A stretch of 64,000 nucleotides of DNA from Kalaharituber pfeilii (Eukaryota > Ascomycota > Pezizomycetes > Pezizales > Pezizaceae), in NCBI GenBank assembly GCA_015179045.1, contig WHUZ01000010.1:1364001-1428000 (forward strand), given 5' to 3'. The translations under genes and the position numbers were made by a program. The notes beneath the pieces are model-generated. The model saw only the letters and a program-made list of their open reading frames with translations, was not told the origin of the DNA and made no database searches. Below, one piece after another: positions 34,172-51,369 of the stretch (within the stretch, counting starts at the first letter, position 1; each line of letters starts with the position of its first letter).

Positions 34172-36543
34172 ATGGATAGTCGGACAGGGGCAATAATAAC
34201 TGCCCTCCAGCATGTACAGTTACCGCCGATAATGCACCCTGAACAGGTGGATAATCGACTTCGAGATCGACCCTTGCCAATCGAACCTTTCGCAACGAGA
34301 GAACCATACGCCACAGTTAATGGTCCGCAATACCAGCAAGATCCACTTCCACAGCAATACCTTCAAAATACGCCCCAAACCTCAAATACCCAGCAGTCTT
34401 CGGTCGGGACTGCAACGTCGATGGCATCTCAGAACATGACTGCGGAGCAAAAGCGGAACCAGGAATTCCATGAGCACCTCCGGAAATCCTTGATCAATGA
34501 AACCCAACGAGTCGAGGCCAAACTGCTTGGTAATATCAGCCCGCCATCACTACAATCACTAGACGCCAGATCATTGATGATATCAACTACACAATCAAGC
34601 AACAATAATGTGCTAGCTCCTTCCATACCGAACGGAAGCTCGCCAGCATCTAATACCAATAGGCCTTATCCTCCAATATTACCTTGGTCAGATGACATTG
34701 AGCAGCAAAGTAACGGTGCTGTGGTAATACCGAAGATACAAAGCTCACCACCCCCTCAGCCACAACCAAATGGGAAGACACAGAAGGTACGGCGGAAGTG
34801 GACAGACCAAGAAACGAAAGATTTATTAACGGGATGTTCAATAGTAAGTGAATCCTGCTTATGTTATATGGGAGTTTTCTGCTAATGCGGCGGCCATAAA
34901 AGCATGGTGTAGGAAATTGGAAAAAGGTTCTTGATGATTCTAGGTATTGCCGAAGAGAGCTCTAGATGGAGAAGGGTAATGGCTAATTGATAAAAAAAAA
35001 AAACTAGATTTAATTTTAATAATCGATCTTCTGTCGATTTGAAAGACAGGTATCTCGCAATCTAAAGTTGCTGCTTCAACGGCTTCTGCTAACATTTGCC
35101 TCAGGTTCCGGACATGTTTTCCTAAGGAATACAAAAGACATTTTGGCAGGGCGAAGTCCGAAACTCCGAACGGTGGCAGTGGTAAAGCTTCTGATATATC
35201 AACCATTTTAGTAGGGCATCCAGAAGGGGAGGATGGTCAGAATTCAGGGAAATCCAGTCGTTCAAGACGGAGAACTAGCAATTCGCCTACAGTCGACGTT
35301 GCAGAAAGGCTTGGATTTCCTAAATGTTTTCCAAAGGCACAGAGGAGGGAGAGAAAGCCATTTAGCCCTGAGGAGGATGTAGCTCTACTGAAAGGATTTC
35401 AAATAGTGAGCACTGACCACGGAAATTAAAATCGTTAATAATTGGGATCACTGATAGAAATTAGTATGGACCTCTATGGTCTAAAATCCAAGCAGATAAA
35501 AGTCTGGATTTGTCGCATCGGCGAAGTACAGATTTGAGGGATAGGTATAATCTTTGAGTGTTAATGTTTTGGTTTCTAAATCTGACATTGACTTATCTAG
35601 GTTTCGCAATGCATACCCTGATAAATACGCACAAGCCGGATTTAAGGCTCGGCCAAGGTACCCTCCAAAGCCACCGCGTTCTGGGCCAACAGCAAATGAA
35701 GATATCAATATCGATCCCCTTGATTCGGTTGGCAGAAATACGCCAATATCCTCAGTGGAATCAAGGCACCAGTTTGAACCTTCCACAGATGTATCTGGGT
35801 TGGATGATTTTGGTCTCGGACCCTCAAGTCAACTTGATGACAATCAAGACGACAGTTCACGGAAAGATGAATTCAATGTGTCCATAATGCAGGACTTCCT
35901 AGGCTCTAATTCCGTACGGGATTGGGAAAGTAACGATTCTATTACTGGTAATGGGCCATCCATGTTCTCCGATACCCCAGATGCCCGCAATACCTCACCA
36001 TCAGTGACGAATTCCATGTCTGTCGAACCCACACTCGCCGAGGACTTCAGTGCTAGTACACTTGCGCATTTTGATCAACAGGATTTATTTCATTCTCCTG
36101 GAGGAAACGGAAAATCGGACGCCCAGGATTTGGTGAGATGGGAAGACATGGTCACTCATCCAATCTTTGCACTGGAAGCCCCCTCACAGGGTGTTAACGG
36201 CGTCAGTATGGGGATGGATGGCTCTGTGACGTTGGCTCCAATCAACCCAGCCCTTCTAGGCGGAGGGGGCTCTACAGGTACCTCGACAGGATCAAATTCC
36301 GGAGGTTCGGAGAGCGCAGACTCTGGTGTCCCTGGACTATCTGCTCTACTTGAAGAAATTAGTAATAGTAGTATGGGTGGACTAGGGTGCGCTATCGAGC
36401 CGATCAAGAAGCTGGCAGTGAGTAAGAGAAAACGGAAAGTGAAGTCAGAGGATCAGCGGCAAACTGATGAGATTCTGAATGGTTTTGTCGGCGAAAATGA
36501 CGGACAACAGGGTGGGAAGAAGCGAAGGCCGACGAAGAAATGA
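34172..36543 (+). CDS. Double-Myb telobox-binding factor (Teb1/Tay1-like)
   Basis: Six exons: 34172..34843, 34903..34943, 35008..35049, 35105..35405, 35465..35544 and 35601..36543, giving 692 residues. A Gln/Pro-rich N terminus is followed by Myb repeat 1 at about residues 207-256. This reads RRKWTDQETKDLLTGCSI, then GNWKKVLDD, then SSVDLKDRFR. Repeat 2 lies at about 334-384: KPFSPEEDVALLKGFQI, then GPLWSKIQAD, then STDLRDRFRN. Both third helices carry a V/TDLKDRFR version of the telobox signature VDLKDKWR. An acidic Gly/Ser-rich C terminus with basic clusters (KRKRKVK, KKRRPTKK) follows. Two telobox Mybs in one chain match S. pombe Teb1 and Yarrowia Tay1, which bind TTAGGG-like DNA at telomeres or promoters. 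Which role applies here is unknown. Five introns, two of them interrupting each Myb repeat, are all in phase. Confidence 0.85.
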
Positions 36544-37285
36544 GATATGCATGAGACTTATTCACTCGTTCAGGATATTTGGGGGAAAAAAATCTGGTAG
36601 TTAATTTTCGAAAAGGGGACAAGAGGATAGGTGTATAGATCAGGCGGGCGCATCGTCACATATCGGTGTTACTTCTTTGGTTACAATTGGCATGGGTTGT
36701 TTATTGCATTTTACTATTATAATCGTCGGCATCAAACTCTTTTTTTATTTCCCCTTCTTATTTATTTTACTTCTGTGTTAGTACTTTTTTACTATTGCTG
36801 AGCTTATTGAAGCTCTCGCTATGCGGGTCAGGAGTTATGGGTGCCCTCGGCGGTTTGAGTTTTTTTTTTTCTTAACTTGCTTTATACTTTCGTGGTATGC
36901 ATACATATCTCTTGACCAAAAATTGGGAGGAATAGTCTTGTTCGATAGTTGCTTTATATAGGAATGTAAGTTTGGTTATATAAGTTGCTCTCCTACTACA
37001 TACCAGGGCGGACATCTACCTTAGGTGCTTTGAAGCTCTCTCTCAGTTCATCTTGAGCAGCTGCACTGAAGATTGCGAACTTGGTGGGTTGTCAACATTC
37101 GTTACCCTCATTGTTCCATGTAAATCTTGGCGTAACCGATTAGCTTCGCACAATGATGTCAACCTTCCACTCTATGAACCTGAAAAAGTAATAACCCAAC
37201 CTCTCATAAGGTCATTCCGAGCCCCATCGCACCGCCCGCCCTTTCCCCAGCTCTTCACCAACAGGACAAATTCCAGATAGAAGCT
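36544..37285. other. Spacer between TEB1-like gene and ELP6
   Basis: These 742 bases are AT-rich in the first 400 (3' UTR of the upstream gene) and then form the ELP6 promoter. A 75-codon frame at 37053-37280 has no family resemblance. Confidence 0.5.
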
Positions 37286-38554
37286 ATGGGTAAGCTTCAC
37301 GACGTTCTACCTCTCCATCCCACCTCCGACTCCCTCATCGTCGTAACATCTACCCTCGGCGCCCCTTCGACATGGCTCGCGCAATCATACGTCGCTGAGA
37401 ACCTTCGGCCGCAGCCTACACAAGCTGCTGACATAGGAGGAGTAGAAGGTGGGGTAAACGGATCAGGGCGGGGTGTTGTCCTTGTGAGCTTTGTAACGGA
37501 GGAGAGGGTGTGGAGGGAGGGGATAAGGCGAGGGGTGAGTACGTTTGTTGCCCCCTTGCATTTCTCTCTTTTTCCAAGTGAACGATGCGAGTTTCGATGG
37601 CTAATATGCAACTTTTACGGAAGAGTCTGTGTGTGGAAAAAATATAGATGGGCGTCGACATCTCACTCTACATCAAGAAGGGCAAATTCGCATTCGTTGA
37701 CGGATTGACACGCCTATTTGAAGATGCGTATATCCCGCGTCCACCTACACCGCTTCACGCAGGTGGTCTGGTCGCGAGACCAGTGACTCATGGCAGGACC
37801 GGACCTATACCACCGCGGGACCCAATGCCATCGATGCTTCCAACTCCCCCATCACAGCAGCAGGATGACGGTGCGCAGATTAAGCTAGAGTTGGGCCCAG
37901 ACGGGAAGGTATCTAGCGCTGCGCTGCGGACTGGGGTATTAGGTAGTGTTGCGAACGCTATAAAGGCAGTGGAGGGTAATGGAGGCGGAAAACCGCTTGT
38001 GGTGGTTGATGGGATAGACTTCTTACTTTCTGCAGCCGAGGCTGGAGCATGGGAGTTGTGGGAAGTGGTGATGGATATCCGAGAGGTAAAGGACACAGTC
38101 CTCCTCCCCCAGTTTGTCAATTCTGATACAGATGTACATCCAAGTGGAACTCTTCACTGATATAGTTTATGGATAGCTCTCGCACGCCCTCCTCCTCTTC
38201 ATCTCCGCCGACACGCCCCTCCTGCACCCTGCCACTTCCCTTTCCTTGTCCCTCTTCCACCACGAACCACCGCCAACACCCCGCGGCCCCCTCATTGAGA
38301 CATCCCATTCTGCATTTCTAACTACAGCTGTGCACAATGCCACTATTGTAGTGAGTCTACGACTTCTAGATACAGGCGTTGCCAAGGATGTGAGTGGGGT
38401 TATGAGGGTCACTATTGGTGGGGACGGAGAGGAGGAGGAGGAGGAATGGGGTGGAAAGGGGCAAGGGAGGGAGGTGGAGGAGAAGGAGGTGCTGTATTAT
38501 GTCGCAGATGTGGGGGGAGTGGAGGTGTTTGATAGAGGGGAGATGAGGAGGTAG
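37286..38554 (+). CDS. ELP6: Elongator complex protein 6
   Basis: Spliced from 37286..37534, 37648..38085 and 38177..38554, giving 354 residues. The RecA-like fold of the Elp456 subcomplex is recognisable in several strands: DSLIVVTSTLGAPSTWLAQS, GVVLVSFVTEERVWREGIRR, KGKFAFVDGLTRLF, KPLVVVDGIDFLLSAAEAG, LLLFISADTPLL and TIVVSLRLLDTGVAKDVSGV. The C terminus is acidic and ends YYVADVGGVEVFDRGEM. Elp6 forms a hexameric ring with Elp4 and Elp5 that binds tRNA in the wobble-uridine modification pathway. As usual for Elp6, no Walker A motif is present. Introns are GT-AG with GTGAGT and GTAAAG donors. Confidence 0.88.
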
Positions 38555-39242
38555 TATGTAGTGGACTGTGGGTATGTATATTGAGGGAACTAGGGTAGAA
38601 TGGTTTAAGTATTCGTAAAGGGGAGAGTAAGAAATTAGATAGATATACCAAAATTTAGAACTTATTAACACATACTCTGCGTAGAGTAGCAAGATTAGGT
38701 AAGATAAGCTGCTACTATGGAACAAGTAGATAGGGAAGTACTACTATTGAACACTGTAGATATGGATAACAGCAGTACACAGGCCGCGGAGACAATAGAG
38801 TTAGGAACGAGGTAATAGATACCTAACCGAAGAAGAAATACAAAAACAGATCGAAAGCCGGAGCCTTCTTCCCAAAAAACATTTGCCGAATTCGATGCGC
38901 CAGAATGAATCAATTCAAGCTAAAAAAAAATGGAAAAACAGGAAAAAAGGAAAAAAAAAGAGACAGAAACTTGACAAGTAAAGGAAATTATGAAAAGATG
39001 CTTTGGCTAATGAGGCTGAAGAGAAGAATGAGGGTTTAAGGGAATGGAGAGAATAAAAGAAAACATAGGTATATGGAGGAAATGCAAATGTAAGCAGGAA
39101 GGATGCATGACACATAACGTCATTTCATGGATGAATGATGGATCGAATGTTCTGTGGGGATGCAGTTTGTTGAAAAGGTTCATTATCTAGGTACTAGAAA
39201 ACGGGGATTGAGAGTGGAAGGAGGGCTGCGACTCGATTCGTT
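38555..39242. other. Convergent 3' region ELP6/SNX3
   Basis: These 688 AT-rich bases, with A/G-rich runs near 38920-38965, lie between convergent stops. They look like 3' UTRs. No gene is seen. Confidence 0.55.
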
Positions 39243-39988
39243 CTACCATGAGTTTCTATCCCAGTTTGGATCTGTGAAAGTAAAAAAGTTAGTGAGACAT
39301 ACTCAATTCAGGAACACAGACAACCTTGTATGTGGTATGGAAGGGCTTACCTTGGACAAATGCAGCCAGCACCTTACTTCCAGTCTGCAACAGCGGGTGT
39401 CCTACGACAATCTGAAGGAACCGCTGCAGGCCCTCTCGCCTGTGCTCAATGACATCGTCGGAAAAGCGGTTGGTGAAAACCTTGCCGGGGAGAGGAGGTA
39501 TAGTGACTCGGGAGGACTCGCGCTCAAGGATGTCGCGGAAGTATTCGAAGTCGCTGTAGCGGCGGCGGACGGAGGAGTTTTTTAGCTGTCAAGTCAGAGC
39601 GAGGTGGTGAGCTATGTTCTCTTGTTATCTGGGTTATCGGTGGGAGAGGGGTAGGTAGGTGGATACCTTGAAAGCGGGGATGTTGGTCTGGGATGAGGGT
39701 TAGTATCACTTTCAAAGTTATAAAGATTGAACTTCTGAGTCGTGAAAGGATATAAAAGCTTACTTACCCTGCATACGACCTCATAGTCTGTGTACATCTT
39801 TCTCCCGATACCATGGGTTTGGGGATTTCGGACCTATGTACGGCGAAGCATGTTAGCGGTGAAGCTCCGAGAGGGTCGGGGGGATGGTAATCGGGGCAGG
39901 GACATACCTCAACCTCCAGGAAGTTCTCTGGGGGTCCGTAGATCTCATCAAAGCTCTGTTGACGAGCGGCCTGGATTGGCGCCTGCAT
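39243..39988 (-). CDS. SNX3: Sorting nexin 3 (Grd19)
   Basis: Spliced as complement(join(39243..39271,39351..39585,39667..39687,39768..39833,39908..39988)), 143 residues. The PX domain fills the protein: [57 protein letters not shown], then [19 protein letters not shown] and [18 protein letters not shown]. The protein ends [12 protein letters not shown]. The RRYSDF and PPLPGK motifs bind phosphatidylinositol 3-phosphate on endosomes. SNX3 recycles cargo with retromer, a function adjacent to that of Vti1 at the other end of the window. One exon is only 21 nt (TNIPAFK). The terminal 29-nt exon was located by its conserved NWDRN ending. Confidence 0.93.
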
Positions 39989-45736
<5,748 letters not shown>

Positions 45737-47873
45737 GTAAAGTTTGCCCTCCGGCGGGGGATTACTGGTGGGTGGGGTGGGGCAGTGGGGTGAGGTCATG
45801 TTGTTTTGTCCACTGCCTTTCCCGTTTGTTTAATTTTAGTAGTCTTGGGGTTGGTTGCTTTTTGCTCTCTGCGTTTCCACCTTATTTGCTTTTTTTTTGT
45901 GGACTTTGTTTTTTTCTTACATGGATGTACAACTGGGATTCTTGTTGATTGACGTATTCTCTTAGACACCGAATGAGAGAATTATGTGATTCAAAAAAGA
46001 AAGGAAAACAATCTCTGCAACAATCAATTCAATTAACTGGTTGGCCTATGGCGACGTCTGCTGCCCCCACTCGAGGCCATTATCATTGCTATTTATTTAT
46101 TGCTGAGACTTCTTGCTATAGTAGCGTTTAGATTTTCTGGAGACCCTAGCCGGCGTGTTAAGTGCTACTCCAGCCAACGGGGTGTAAACTGCACCCACAC
46201 TCGCCTGCGGCACCTGGCGGCGTTCGCAAGCACCCCCTGGAGACCTCAGGATAACTGGACGGTGGGCACTGGTCTCGGAGAATCATCCCGCACTCCATGT
46301 CTTTCCCCAGATTTTGCAGGCCATTAAGCACGCAGCTTGGCTTTCCCCCACGCAGCAATAACCTTGCGTGAGCGGCACACACACCTTTTCTGTTTACATG
46401 CCCAGGCCGGCTCAGTGCAATCACGACTGGCCTCACGAGATGCCACAGCTGCAACTGGTGCAAGTAGTGGAAACAGTTGACTCAGTACATGCTGTAATTA
46501 ATTTCCAACCCTCGCCACGTTTATACCGGTTTTTCTTGGTCTTTTTCGGAGCCCTGAAATGCCCAATTGCAACGACTTATTTTGTGCACCGGTCGATTGT
46601 CCATCGTTCAGTCTTTCCCTCTTCTTTCCTTTTTCTGTTCATAGTTTCTTCGCAATTTCCCCCATCTTTAGGGACTAGCTAGCTTCATTGACTTTCATTT
46701 CTGTTATCTTCTAGATTTTCAATTTCTTCTCGAAATTGCACAATTTATCAAGGCTCCGGCTGCTACCTCTCCATTCTGCTTCCACGTTATATATGCTGTT
46801 TCTCATTCTTACATCTAGGGCGTCACAGAGCAGCACCTTCATGGGCTGCTCTATCATCAATGGAGGATAATGTCTGAGCAGGTGGGACGCATCCTATCGT
46901 TGCCATTGGCTACCGTCCTTCCGAGCTTCAGTAGTGGACAGATTGCTGAAATTTCTTCTTGGAACGACATTACTGTCTTTCTCCCGCTCCTCCTCCTCCT
47001 CCACCACCTCCTCCTCCAATCCCCCTTCCCCGCATCTCCCTCCCACTCCCTCAGGAGTTGGTTATCTATGCTAGAGTGTAACAATGCGAGGTTCAATAAC
47101 GCTATAGTGGAACTTGACTCTCACTTGTCGCACTTAATCCTCCCATGGGACGATCATTTCCCACAGGTATCGAATTGATTAATTGTCGAATAAAATAACA
47201 ATATATAATTAAATTCGCTATTTACGGTTCTGCCTGCCATCCATAAAGATTGTCATGTGCTGTGTTGTGATGTGCTGTGTTTGTGTTCATGTTGTTTCCT
47301 AGGTACACAAGCTCGGCCACGAAAAGGATGCGGGGCACGGTAGGCTGCTGGTAGGGCACCACTAAGCGAGGAGAATTCCACACGCCAGGATCTGGACCTT
47401 CCCGATCCCTGGGTCTGTCGGTAAGGGTCTGTCGGTAAGGGTCTATTTGTCGATTTGAACTAGACACTAGATTTGAAATGCACAATCGCGACAGGTACAA
47501 TGCATGCTTTGGACTGTCCAACCATACGTGCGCCGCGTCTCCTAAGTGGCCAGGGCGGCTGAGACGGCAGGAGCGGCAAACTATGTTGGCAGCTTAACTT
47601 CTTCCAATTATCACGAACGAACAGGCAAGTCACGAGGCCTACCTAATATACCTACAGCAACAACAACAGCCCCCTTTGACTGCCTTCATCAAATACTTGC
47701 TTCACTTTAGAGCGGTACGGCTAGTTACATTAGAACAAAGTGATCTGTCTTATTTTTCATATATGTAGATTCACAAATTCCTCCTCTTGGACATTTGTTT
47801 TTTGTCATTTGATATGTTCCAGTTACATAGTCTCATACCAAGCCCCTAGGGCGCAGCGAGGCCAGTTACAGAT

Positions 47874-47948
47874 GAAAACAGGCTCGTCTCAACCACATGA
47901 AAACAGGCTCGTCTCAACCTCACGAAAACAGGCTCGTCTCAACCATTT
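47874..47948. repeat. Three tandem 25-bp repeats
   Basis: Units at 47874, 47899 and 47924 share GAAAACAGGCTCGTCTCAAC and differ only in the last five bases. Confidence 0.9.
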
Positions 47949-48454
47949 GGAAGAGCTGACCACCGTGAGACAGGCATAGGCATGTTATTATACGCCTTGT
48001 AGCTATAGCTTGGTATTGGCATTCAGGGTTAATGTTCTCATATCTATGTACGTATCCGTAGCTATCATTAGAACCTGGCATTATCGCCGCAAATCCAGTA
48101 CATGTTCTGCTTGCAGTGATTGCAAAGCTATTACACAATCCTAATGTATCAGCGCAATAAGCCTTTCTGCTGCCCCTCCCACTCCCTTCCCCCCCGCGCT
48201 CTACCACGTGAACTCCACATATTTTCTTTTCCGTTTCCTCTTGCCTTATGTTTTTTTTCCCCCCACACGTTGGCACATATATACGCACATTTTTGCTGCG
48301 CAGCATGCACAATAAAGAATTGGAAAAAGTAAAACAATAGGGCGAAAGGGAAAAAAAAAAGAAAAAAAAAAAAAATTAGAGAGGAAAAGAAAATGGATAA
48401 TTGCCATTTTGTATTATGAGCTCCCCGCCATATGCACGCCTTACTAGCAACTAA

Positions 48455-48485
<31 letters not shown>
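48455..48485. repeat. T17-A14 self-complementary tract
   Basis: Seventeen T are followed directly by fourteen A, a perfect hairpin or cruciform candidate in a gene-free region. Confidence 0.85.
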
Positions 48486-49439
48486 TACAATACGGGTAGT
48501 TCTTATGCACGCTTACAGGAAGCTCGCAATTGGTGCTTTGAGCCGGCCGCTGCCGCACCGCCCCCCGCGGTGTTCCTGTCCTAACTTTCAACTTTCCGCC
48601 TCCCCCACCCCAGGACCCCTCACTCCCCCTCCCCCTCCTCTGTACAGTCGTGCCACCCCTCCCCAACCCTCCACCCGGACCTGGGCCCTGCGACCACTAG
48701 GCATGGATGGATAGATAGGCATGCGTGCATGCACATTGAGTGATTGACGACGTTGACCAACCATGGACCTGGCCCTGGGCTCTCCCCCGGCAGTCTGGGG
48801 TGGTGGTGATGGTGGTTAATTTTGCTGCTTGTACCTTTTCATTTCCAGGTAAAACGTAATCCATGGAGCTTGGCATGACGCCTGGAGGATTCTACGCATG
48901 CTGGCGAGCAGCCCAGCCCAAACCCAGTCCAGCCGCAGTCCCATTCCTTTTTTTTTTTTTGTCCTCCTAAAGATTAGAGAAAACGCGTGAGCGAGCGAGT
49001 GAGAGCGTAAAAGCGAAGTAAACTATATTGCCAATTACGTCCCCCCCCCTCTTCCGGCCTTTTTGCTTTTTTATCTTTTCACAACTTTTCTAAAACCCCC
49101 TTCCCAGCTTGACATACGGTATCCTGTACTATAGTCTTATATTAACCAACCTCATACCTTCCGCACGGCTACACCCCCCCCTCAGATTTGGCTTTCGTCC
49201 CCTCAGATATGGGACCGTGAACAGTTTAGAAGCACGCAAACCATATATGACACAATTATACTGTATATATATATGAGCAACATAACGCACGCTACATCTT
49301 TTGTAATCTATAACATAGAACGAGCAAGAACCTTCTACAATGGGAAAAAAAAAGAAAAAAAAGAAAAGAAATTCAAAATAGACAGCAAGGCTGTGTAATT
49401 TTTCTGATATTATAGGGTGACGGCAAACAAATGCCTTTT

Positions 49440-49440
<1 letters not shown>

Positions 49441-49478
<38 letters not shown>

Positions 49479-49492
49479 TATTATTATTATAA
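49441..49492. repeat. (ATT)n microsatellite
   Basis: ATTT and ATT units run for about 50 bases, with a slight interruption near 49479. Confidence 0.85.
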
Positions 49493-49513
49493 TTTTTATT
49501 TGTTCCTTAAAAA

Positions 49514-49522
49514 TAACCCTAA
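49514..49522 (-). other. Interstitial telobox word
   Basis: TAACCCTAA on the plus strand is TTAGGGTTA on the minus strand, the nine-base telobox core. It occurs once and could be chance. It matters only because this window encodes a telobox-type Myb factor. Confidence 0.3.
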
Positions 49523-51369
49523 CGTGGGCAGATAAACATATCGTACTAGTAGTACATTAGCCAGTAGACAGGATAAGCATAATGCAGATCAGAGCGAAGC
49601 ATACGTACATATCATACATCATAGTAGGGACACATGCCTTTCGGCCCTTAACTTGCATTCATTGCCCCACGGGGGCAGACGGGAGGGGAGGGGAGGTGCG
49701 GGGGCGGGAAAAGACCCTGACCTACTGTAGAACTCCCCCAAATCGTAGCTATATGCGATACTACGCCGCGAGAGAGGTGGGGGGGGGAGGGGGCCATACC
49801 CGGTGTCGTCGAGCGGGGAGATTGCAGCTGCTAGCTCTAGATACTGTACAGCGCTTGTTTACTTAGTAACTACTAGTAGTATCTAGCTAGCCCCATATAA
49901 CAAATGTCGAACATAAACGCAACCTTGCATACACAGTCCGTTATTTATTTTTATTTTTTTCTTTATTATTTCTAAGAAATGTGATTAGAGAATAAAATTA
50001 AAAAACTCGTTAAGGAGCTCGTTATATTGGCACTTAAAGGGCGGGGGGGAGGGGTGGAAAGAAGGTTTCTCTGAAGAGGGGAAACGAGAGAGGATTTTCT
50101 TTTTTCCGTTGGGGGGGGCAGTACCGTTCTTAGTTTAGCTTTTGCCGGTTCAGTTTGATACTGGCGAATGAGAGAGAAAAAAAAAAAAAAATAAAATAAT
50201 ATTAATAGTAATATTTGAAGGAAGCCTTTTTTTTCTTTTTTATTATTATTTTTTTTTTTTTTTATATTGTTTTTGAGCAGTTGCTGGTTTTTTCTGACAG
50301 GAAGAGAAAAAAGCACAAAAGGGGAGTGGAGGAAAAGAAAGTTAGGCGTTATATTGTAATAGTCAGATTATATATTTGGTACGTGTGTCGTTTCGAAAAG
50401 GTTGAAAGTGTTCCTTTGGGAAGATCCCAAGAGGGTGCGGGAGAGGGGGGCAACGAAAACTCACAATGACGTATGACTTCGGACGATCAATTTATATGTG
50501 GTGCTTTTTGTTTACATGTTTGTAAACAACAAAACACACATATATATGGTTATCTAAACAAGAGCCCCAATTAAAACCGAAAACAGAAAACTGTTTAAAG
50601 CCTACCAATACAAGAGTACAACTCCCGCCCCGTGACCCTAGTGACTAGTGGAATTTAAAGGCGATATAGAACGAGTAGGTGATTGTAGACAGGCTTCCCA
50701 AAACTCAGAAATAAGGCCATACGTCAGCAGGGCGGACAATATACTTTGAGTCACGTGATCAATGTACCAAACCCTACTCTCCTACTTCCTATCCGGGAAT
50801 GACGGTTATACTGCGCTTAGCAATGATTCGAGCAATCAACTATAACGAAGTGTGGACACAAAACAAAACTTAATTCGCCCCAAAAATCACCACAACAATA
50901 CTAATAGAGTAATTAACCAAAAGTACAATCATCATGGGCAAACTAACACACATCAACCAAAAAGGAAGACAAAAGCACAAACGTTAGTAAATGAAAATTC
51001 AAAAACAGCACGGATAATCCATGCACATGAGGTGGAGGAGTGAGGGGGAGCTCGAGAAAGCTAGTAAGAAAAAGCAATCGTGAGCACCAGAAGAAGAAAT
51101 TACATCAATGAACACCAATGAAGAACCCTGGCAGCGAAAGTATGTCAAAACAAAAAAACCAAAAACATAAAAAGAAAAGGAAAAAGGAAAAGAGCTATAA
51201 TCATCAATTGCCCAACAGCGTATGCACTGGTTTCATTCGCTCTGATCTCCGCGTCTCTCACCTCCTGAGCAGTATCCACATAGAGTCCTTAGCCTGTCCA
51301 AATATGTATCCATCTTGGCGACTCAGCATTATGACTGAACCAAAATCCAAAGCACGTCTGTAATGCTGC

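Larger units (their letters stand above)
45737..51369. other. 5.6 kb gene-poor, low-complexity tract
   Basis: No conserved gene is visible between MET3 and the otubain gene. It holds a 25-bp triplicate repeat (47874-47948), a T17/A14 tract, long homopurine and homopyrimidine runs, an ATT microsatellite (49441-49492) and many poly-T or poly-G runs. A 102-codon frame at 46870-47178 is Leu/His-rich and anonymous. Convergent orientation of the flanking genes means that long 3' sequences may reach into it. Confidence 0.55.

Noticed and set aside
47874..47948. CRISPR-like array
   Set aside because: Units are directly adjacent without spacers, and the DNA is eukaryotic. It is a plain tandem repeat.
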